Assembly (NCBI RefSeq): GCF_029962835.1
Contig: NC_080573.1
Span: 39,673,001-39,737,000 of the forward strand
Origin: Magnolia sinica
Lineage: Eukaryota; Streptophyta; Magnoliopsida; Magnoliales; Magnoliaceae
Length of the DNA stretch: 64,000 nt
Direction: 5' to 3'
Part shown: positions 57,884 to 64,000 of the stretch, piece after piece
Numbering within the stretch: the first letter of the stretch is position 1
Layout: each line of letters begins with the position of its first letter
Position numbers and translations under genes: made by a program
The notes under the pieces: model-generated
Seen by the model: only the letters and a program-made list of their open reading frames with translations
What the model was told of the DNA's origin: nothing
Databases searched by the model: none

Positions 57884-58935
57884 TGTCACGTCCCAAACTC
57901 GGGGACCGGGCTCACAAAATCCCAATCACTAAATCCGTAGCCAACAGCATTTGTAATACCCCATTCTCGGCTCCCAACTCTCATACGCCAGGTTCCAATC
58001 ATAGGATCCTATAAAGAGGATTTTCAAGGTGTTTTTTTTTTTTTGTAAAGAACCACAAGTATACCTAAGTTACAAAACATTATCACCACATATCCACTAA
58101 TATAATCTTTGAGTGCAGAGTTGAAAAGGAAATACATGATATAACAAAACTCCAAAAGATCAAGCACATGCTCATACCTCAATGATGCTACGGTCTAACA
58201 TAACTTGCACGTAATGAACGTGCGTGAGCTTACTACAAAGCTTAGAGAGTACGTGTGTGTGTGTGCAATGAATATGCCAAGCATACAAATGTCAGAGTAA
58301 GTAGAAATGATGGAGGGCTAAACTGGAAAGTCCATAAATAATGTTAACCATACTAAGGCTATGCAATGCAAAGCCTACATGGCCGAATGTCATATACTAG
58401 AGATGCAACACAAACATGCTGATCCTCAACTAGTCCACATATCAGAATAGTTCGTCATTAGAAACATCATCAGGGTCTAGTACACTCCAACATTGGCTGC
58501 AGCCCATGACGTACATGACCAAGTGAGTGGAAAAAGACCTTATTATCCGCCTCATCAGTGGTATGCCAATACCCACCTGACTCACCGATAGGGTACTCAT
58601 TTATAAGCTGGTTAGACTCAATGTAGCTTACAACCCCCTACCATTGGATAGATAAAGTCACACAACTTTTCAACCGACCATGACACAATAAGAGACGCGA
58701 CCTACTGGTATTTTGCACTCGGGCGCTCATATTGTCCACTCAGTCTCGACATTGAAGCATCTTACTGGTACCACAAGAGTTTATGGACTTTCACTCACAA
58801 ATATCCTAAGCACTCAAGTGTTAGAACAAATATTTCTAGTATCTAATCCGACCATCTACGATATGCCTGTGGAGGCCACAACCTCGATGTTACTAGGGTG
58901 TAAAAGTGATCGTGATATACATAAACCTTCCTAGG
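57884..58935 (-). mobile_element. Truncated giant-LTR fragment (about 1.05 kb)
   Basis: It starts TGTCACGTCCCAAACTCGGG like the array LTRs. It follows their first 1.5 kb with deletions (ACCCCATTCTCGGCTCCCA, CATCAGGGTCTAGTACACTCCA, TACTGGTATTTTGCACTCGG). It stops near CCTTCCTAGGGTTC. Compared with the array it is strongly diverged. The 73-codon frame at 58713-58934 is chance. Confidence 0.8.
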
Positions 58936-59215
58936 GTTCTATGATGTTTATTTTCCATCCAATCTGTTCAGAAGGTGCCACAAACCTGGATGAAGGGAAG
59001 ATACAAATATTAGCTTGATCCAAAACTTTTGTGGCCCCCAAAAAGTTTTCAATGGTGGTGTTCAATCCTCGTTGTTTTTGCGGTGTGGTCCACTTGAGCT
59101 TTGGATCTATCTCATTTTTGGGCTCATGCCCTAATATGATATGACAAAATGGATGGACAGTATGAATTTGACACATATATCATGGTAGAGCCTACTTATA
59201 CGACGGTACCCCATC
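58936..59215. mobile_element. Partial GTGGGCC-type element
   Basis: The body and right half only: TTTATTTTCCATCCAATCTG, CTTTTGTGGCCCCC, GTGTGGTCCACTTGAGC, ATGGATGGACAGTATG. The left arm is missing. It directly abuts the end of the giant-LTR fragment. Confidence 0.65.
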
Positions 59216-59254
59216 CAAGTTCGCAAAAACAGGTGGTTGAGGGTGTTACCTTGT

Positions 59255-59745
59255 TAACACCCTAGTGAAAGATGCCCTGGCCCCGGGGCCCACCTTGATG
59301 TATGTGTTATATATCTAAGCCATCCATCAATTTTTAAAGCTCATTTTAAGCTGTGTTTCTAAAAATTAAGTAGATCCAAATCTCAAGTGGACCATACTAC
59401 AGGAAATAGTGGTCAGTCAATGCTTGCCATTAAAAACTTACTAAGGCCCAATCGTAATGTTTATTTTCCATCTAACCAGTTGATAACCTAATAGAGACTA
59501 GGATAAAAGGAAAAAAATTGAATATCAGCTTGATCCAAAACTTTTGTGGCCCATAAAAAAAGTTTTTCATGGTGGGCATTCAATCCTTGTTGTTTGGTCC
59601 ACTTGAGATTTAGATCTGTTTCATTTTCGAGACCATAGTATAAAATGAGCTCTAAAAACTGTTCAGCGGTGTGGATGTACAACACATACATTGGGGTGGG
59701 CCTTATGGTCAGGGCAACACCCACTAATGTGTTACTGGTAATCCC
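59255..59745. mobile_element. GTGGGCC-type fold-back element with both arms (about 490 bp)
   Basis: The left arm GTTAACACCCTAGTGAAAG, TGCCCTGGCC..GGGGCCCACC, TTGATGTATGTG pairs with the right arm read inverted: GTAACACATTAGTGGGTG, TGCCCTGACC, AAGGCCCACCCC, AATGTATGTG. It is non-coding. Confidence 0.75.
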
Positions 59746-62518
59746 TAATCCAACGCAAATTATCAGTGAAAGCCTTTAGCAGTATCTCACTACCATGAGA
59801 AGTTAGATTAGGCTCATTGTGATGTTTGTGAAAAATCCACCTTATCCATTCAATTTTTCAAATCATTTTAGGACACGGGACATTAGGTAAAAATGTTTAC
59901 CAAACAGAAATTTCAATGTTCACGATTTTTTTTTTTCCAGAAAATTTACTAAACGGACATTCCAGCACATATTAGTACTTAAACTTTAGTACACAATGAA
60001 TTAAATACTTAAATTAATTTCAAGACTTTTTTTTATTTAGTTTACTAACGCAGCCTCAAGTTTTTCTTTTCCGATTAATAGATAAGCCTGTCCTTTCAAA
60101 TTGGAAATGATCTTTACTGCACGTGTGTAGGCTCAGCCCTGTAAACACTCAACCATTGTCAGCCCATTATCTTATTTGTGTAAAATCCACTCCATCCATT
60201 AGGTGTGCTCCTCAATGTTGTGCCTTAGAGTAAAAAATTTGCCAAAAGCAACTCAGGAGTGTTGCTGCCAATTCAATCAAGGCAACACGTATGAACAAGG
60301 GCCTACATTTAGTTTTTGTGTGTAGGTATGATGCGTGAGCATGCCAGAGCCTACTCGATTTAAGGTTTGATTGAACTGCTAGTGTTTTTCTACAATGAGA
60401 CAGATAGATTGGAGACTAGACATAGGATCCAATTATCCTTTCAACCACCGGTTGCGCTCAACATTCAAGTGATTTGTGAAAGGGTAGGGGTTAATCCTTT
60501 TGAATGGATTCTTTTTACCTTGTGATAATAGATGTGACTTTATGAACTTAAGGGCTTTTTCTTACACCATTACTTTTAGCTCAATATTTATTAAAAGAAC
60601 AAGATTATACATATAAAAAAGGCTAAATGATGTCAGTTTTAGTAATATTGGACTATATGGCCTATTACAATTGATAACGTATTATAACCAAATAAATAAA
60701 TGAAAAGGAAGAAAGATAAATACCTGATTCGTCTATTAGAATAAACGATCGAGGTGGGTGGTTAGCAGAATGTAACCTAGTGGGTATGATAAGCTAAATC
60801 AAAACTTAGTTGATCATGATCCTATAACTTAAGGTTGTGAATATTAAATCTACTTCTAAGGTATTGTAGCGAAAGCCGCTAGGTAGTAGAAATCTATGCT
60901 AAAACTAGGCTATGCGATGCTAAGATAAATGTAAAGTAGATAAACGTGTTCGGTGTAAGGCCTAGAGCCCTTCTTCAGGTGCTTATTTTATAGCTTCTTG
61001 ACACGGCAAAAACCTCGTTGGGTTTCCTTACTAATCTTAGATCTTTAGCACTTTCTAGATAGGAGAATCTCCTAGACAGATCCAGCACCACTGGCTTCTC
61101 GGATCTTCTTCTCGTACTTGATCTTGTTACGGAGATGTTCGTGGCCTACTAAATGGATCCAGAATCAAGCCTCAAGGGCTAATCCTGGATCTCTAAACGA
61201 TCATGGCTAGTCATCTAGTGGCCCACCTCTTGCTCTTCCACTTTGAGGTGTTGGATGGTCTCAATGGTTTGTGATGCTCGAGGGATTTGACACCTGATAC
61301 TGATTTGTTATCGGACTAGATCAGATCTAGTTCTCCCATTCATTGATTTTGGTCAATGTACAACTTGAGACATGATCTAACTAATGTGTCTGTTTCTCCT
61401 CACTTGGGTCTGAACCAAAGTCAGATTCGCTTGGATATTAGTTCGATCTCTCGATATTTGGAACCTTCTTGAACATTACAAAGTCTCTGAACATCTCTAG
61501 GAAGATCTCTCATTTTAGAAGGACTGTGAGAGATAGCTTTGTTAAGGGTATTGTAGCCAGATATGTGATAAGATCTGTTCTCTTAGCAGGTCTCTTATAA
61601 ATGTGCAGGGTATGTTGTCTCATTAATTGACATAATAAATGTAGCCACGTAGCATCCATTGATTTGTTCTCCTATTGGTGGATGTAAGGGTCTATGCCTC
61701 CACATCGAATGAAGATCAAACGAAAATACTCTCGGACAAGAGTAGTACTTCTGCCAGTATTAACTCCCCAGTGTCAACACGTGACAACCTTTCATTCGTC
61801 TACGTTGGTTGCCAAAAATGGGGCCTTAGAGTGGTAAAAAAATGAGGATAGATCGCCAACCATACATTTATGGTTGGCTCACTAGGTATTGCTTCTTTCA
61901 TCAAACCTCCTAATCTGATGTAGAAGACGAAGATCATGAACAAAAATAAGCTTGATCCAAAACTTAGGTGGCACAATTTTACTTTGTTCCCATAGGTTTG
62001 GCCTATTTGAGTATATATATATATATAAATTAACATGAATGTTTTCGCTTCATGGACAAGAATTGATTTTACAGATAAAATGTGGAGGGCCCCACAAAGT
62101 TTGGGTGGTTTACATGCTGTGTAAAACGTGTAGCCTACGATTCTGGTCCGAAATGCAGCTCTCCTAATGACATATGATGAATGTCTCTCCTGATAAAAAT
62201 GACACACACACACACACACCAACATCAGTATTTATAAATGTGCATATTACATTGCACAAGCACTTTTAATTAAAAATGATGGCTAATTTTAGCTTGGGGC
62301 TGAAGAAAAAAAATTGAAAACTCATGCTACTCCGGATGTATATCTTCTAAGCCAACTGAATGTTGCATGTTTCACGTCCCATAAACCTACGGAGTTGCTT
62401 TAGATGTGCAAGGGTTATTGGACTTAAGATAGAGTGTACAATATATTAGAATATATATTTTTTTTCCCTCTTAAACTAATGAATATGTTTTTAATTAAAA
62501 ATAAAAATTATTTTAGAT
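59746..62518. other. Intergenic; unassigned repeat-like sequence
   Basis: No gene is supported. 60700-61760 has the look of a degraded LTR or leader but no edges were found. 61910-62120 contains a fragment of the GTGGGCC family body (GCTTGATCCAAAACTTAGG). (TA)n lies at 62014-62027 and (CA)n at 62200-62219. Confidence 0.4.
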
Positions 62519-62719
62519 TTACCTAGGAATCAATGTAGATGCTGCTTGGCTGTCACATCTTTCAATGTAAATTAAAATTGCATGTAAAGTCTTTGGATAT
62601 AAGTCGGCCATTGCATGAAAACGATCATCATCTACTATGTCAATGATTGTACAAGTATGATCTATGGGCAACCAGTACTTGATGGTGATGTTAGCCTCTT
62701 GAGTTTGCCACTTTGTCAA
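62519..62719 (-). pseudogene. Possible MuDR-type transposase N-terminal (PB1-like) fragment
   Basis: The minus-strand frame reads WQTQEANITIKYWLP, then DIVDDDRFHAMADLY, then HAILIYIE. The pattern of ITIKYxLP, a short gap, an acidic DxDDxDxxxMxDLY block and a final beta strand resembles the PB1-like domain at the N-terminus of MuDR/MUG-type plant transposases. This is recognition from memory. A splice-acceptor-like CAAAG precedes it. No DDE domain or zinc finger is seen nearby, so at most it is an exon or a relic. It could also be a chance frame. Confidence 0.3.
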
Positions 62720-62813
62720 TTCAATTATTGTAAGAATTAAAATTTAAAAGTTGATGTCACGATGAATATATATGTTTTTGAATGCCCACCAATATAAATG
62801 AGATGCCTTCCTT

Positions 62814-63605
62814 GTAGGAATTTTGAGATTTGTAAATTCGTAATTATAGAAATTCGTAATTAAAATTAAGTATAAAAAGGAATTAAAATAAAATTAAAAA
62901 TTTGAATAAGAAGGAATTTAGAAAACTTATTTGAATTGAGGTGCGACGAAAGTCACTTGGCTTGAAATTGATATGTCCACCTTTGGATGATGTCTGTGGT
63001 GCAACAAGAATACTGGACAATTAATCTCCAAGATATCCTCAAATGTTGTTTTGTCACACCGGTGCAATTGATGTACGATGACTGGACCCGTCACTGTATG
63101 TCTAACCGAAAGATTGAACCATATGAATTGTTGCATAGATTTGAAGTGAGAGAGAAAGCTGAAAGAGTGAAAAAATTAATTAAAATTTGAAACCAAAGAA
63201 ATCCCTTATATCGACTTCAAAGGTTGTCTCGAATGGGTGTTTACACACTCTTGCTAACCGTCATGGTTGTTGGGTTTTTTGAAAAAAAAAACTTTTCATT
63301 TTTCGGTTTTGTTCGAAAATACAAAACAAATAATCATTTTGGTCAACCGTTGCAAAACAAAATTTCAAAAGGCAATAACAAACTTTTAGGTTTGCAAGTA
63401 TACTCGTGCGTGCTCCACTCCACTCCGTGCCACGTCCATGACCTAACGCACACATGTGGTTCATATAATAGATTGAGGCTGATGACATAGATCCCCAAAC
63501 AACCAAATTCACATGCCCCTTGAAAGGGGTCCAAGCCTTATGCAAAATCTTAATTCCTATAAACAGAAATTTTTCTTCTTACCTATCCAACGTGGGACTA
63601 AATGA
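62814..63605 (-). repeat. Second copy of the copia LTR family at 38024-38885, diverged
   Basis: It begins TGTAGGAATTTTGAG and shares in order with 38024-38885: GAATTGAGG.GCGAC, CACTTGGCTTGAAATTGA, a GGTGCAAC block, CAAATTCACATGCCCC.TGAA, CTTAATTCCTATA and a GTGGGAC block near the end. No attached gag or pol is seen. It is either a solo LTR or a fragment. Confidence 0.6.
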
Positions 63606-64000
63606 TGGGATTTTTTGTCCTGTGCTCGACCGGTCGTGAGTCTTGCACGACTGGTCGTGGGCTAGTGCTCGACCAGTCGTACGTTCGAGTCGTGATACGA
63701 CTCAAAGTTCAGCGAGTTTGGACGATTTTTCTCCGGGGTGTTCGATCGGTCGTAGGTGGGTTACGACCGGTCGTAGATGGCTCTCGACCGGTCGTGGCCT
63801 CCTCACGACCAGTTGTAGCTACGCAGATTCATTTTGTGATTTTGCACGGATTTCGTTTCGCAAGTCCTTTCGCAACTGGGATGCGGAAAGGAGTTTCCTA
63901 AAACTATAAAAAGGGGTCCCTAGGATTTTTCTAGGGTATGATGTATGAAGAAAAAAAGCACAAGAGGTTTTCTAAAGGGTTTAGGACTATCAAAGGTGAG
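63606..64000 (+). mobile_element. Start of another LTR with CGACCGGTCGT palindromes
   Basis: At least seven copies of CGACCGGTCGTG or CGACCAGTCGT-type motifs lie in 63628-63822, followed by CTATAAAAAGG at about 63905. The arrangement matches the U3 of the Sirevirus LTR (15190-15597). The flanking sequence is different, so it is a related but distinct element running off the window. Confidence 0.6.

Overview
This is a repeat-dominated stretch of a flowering-plant nuclear genome. I recognise one intact host gene, the 25-residue ribosomal protein eL41 (RPL41, + strand). It is split into a 4-codon exon and a 21-codon exon by an intron of about 4.75 kb. Nearly everything else is transposable-element sequence, mostly old and broken. 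A very abundant fold-back family with GTGGGCCCACC..ATGATGTATG arms suggests a magnoliid-type angiosperm. That assignment is an inference from memory of such genomes and not a proof.

Region 1 (1-27850) is one nested pile. Its base is a minus-oriented LTR-retrotransposon derivative built as LTR - 398 bp - LTR - 398 bp - LTR. Each LTR is giant (about 4.4 kb). Each internal segment keeps a tRNA-iMet-type primer binding site and a polypurine tract but has no coding sequence. The triple array has diverged 5-bp target duplications (AGGGT/TGGGT). Two elements inserted into its third LTR: a 2.2-kb solo LTR (12263-14473, target duplication TGGGG) and a complete 11.6-kb Sirevirus-like Ty1/copia element (14771-26413, target duplication GTCCT). 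The Sirevirus 5' LTR itself carries a 1-kb hAT-like element (15851-16862).

Region 2 (27851-38885) holds an Athila-like Ty3/gypsy 3' end on the minus strand: LTR, 3' untranslated region and the integrase C-terminus. Another giant LTR of the Region 1 family, in the opposite orientation (30994-35677, target duplication AGTCT), splits the integrase. The gypsy integrase then abuts, on the same strand, a truncated Ty1/copia element (integrase, protease, gag and one LTR). The result is a gypsy/copia chimeric junction near 35848.

Region 3 (38886-48400) has an LTR-like tract with two minisatellites. It is followed by a fold-back element, a promoter with telo-boxes and a TATA box, and RPL41. The RPL41 intron contains a hAT-like element and a Harbinger-like element.

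Region 4 (48400-64000) is AT-rich intergenic DNA with at least six GTGGGCC fold-back elements, one nested in another. It also holds a second Harbinger-like MITE, a possible but uncoded transcript locus (51640-55960), a truncated giant-LTR fragment, a possible MuDR-type coding fragment, a second copy of the copia LTR, and the start of another LTR with palindromic CGACCGGTCG-type repeats.

The most unusual object is the giant-LTR, minimal-internal retroelement and its tandem array. A second theme is that several LTR families here independently carry clusters of short CGA-rich palindromic motifs upstream of their TATA boxes.
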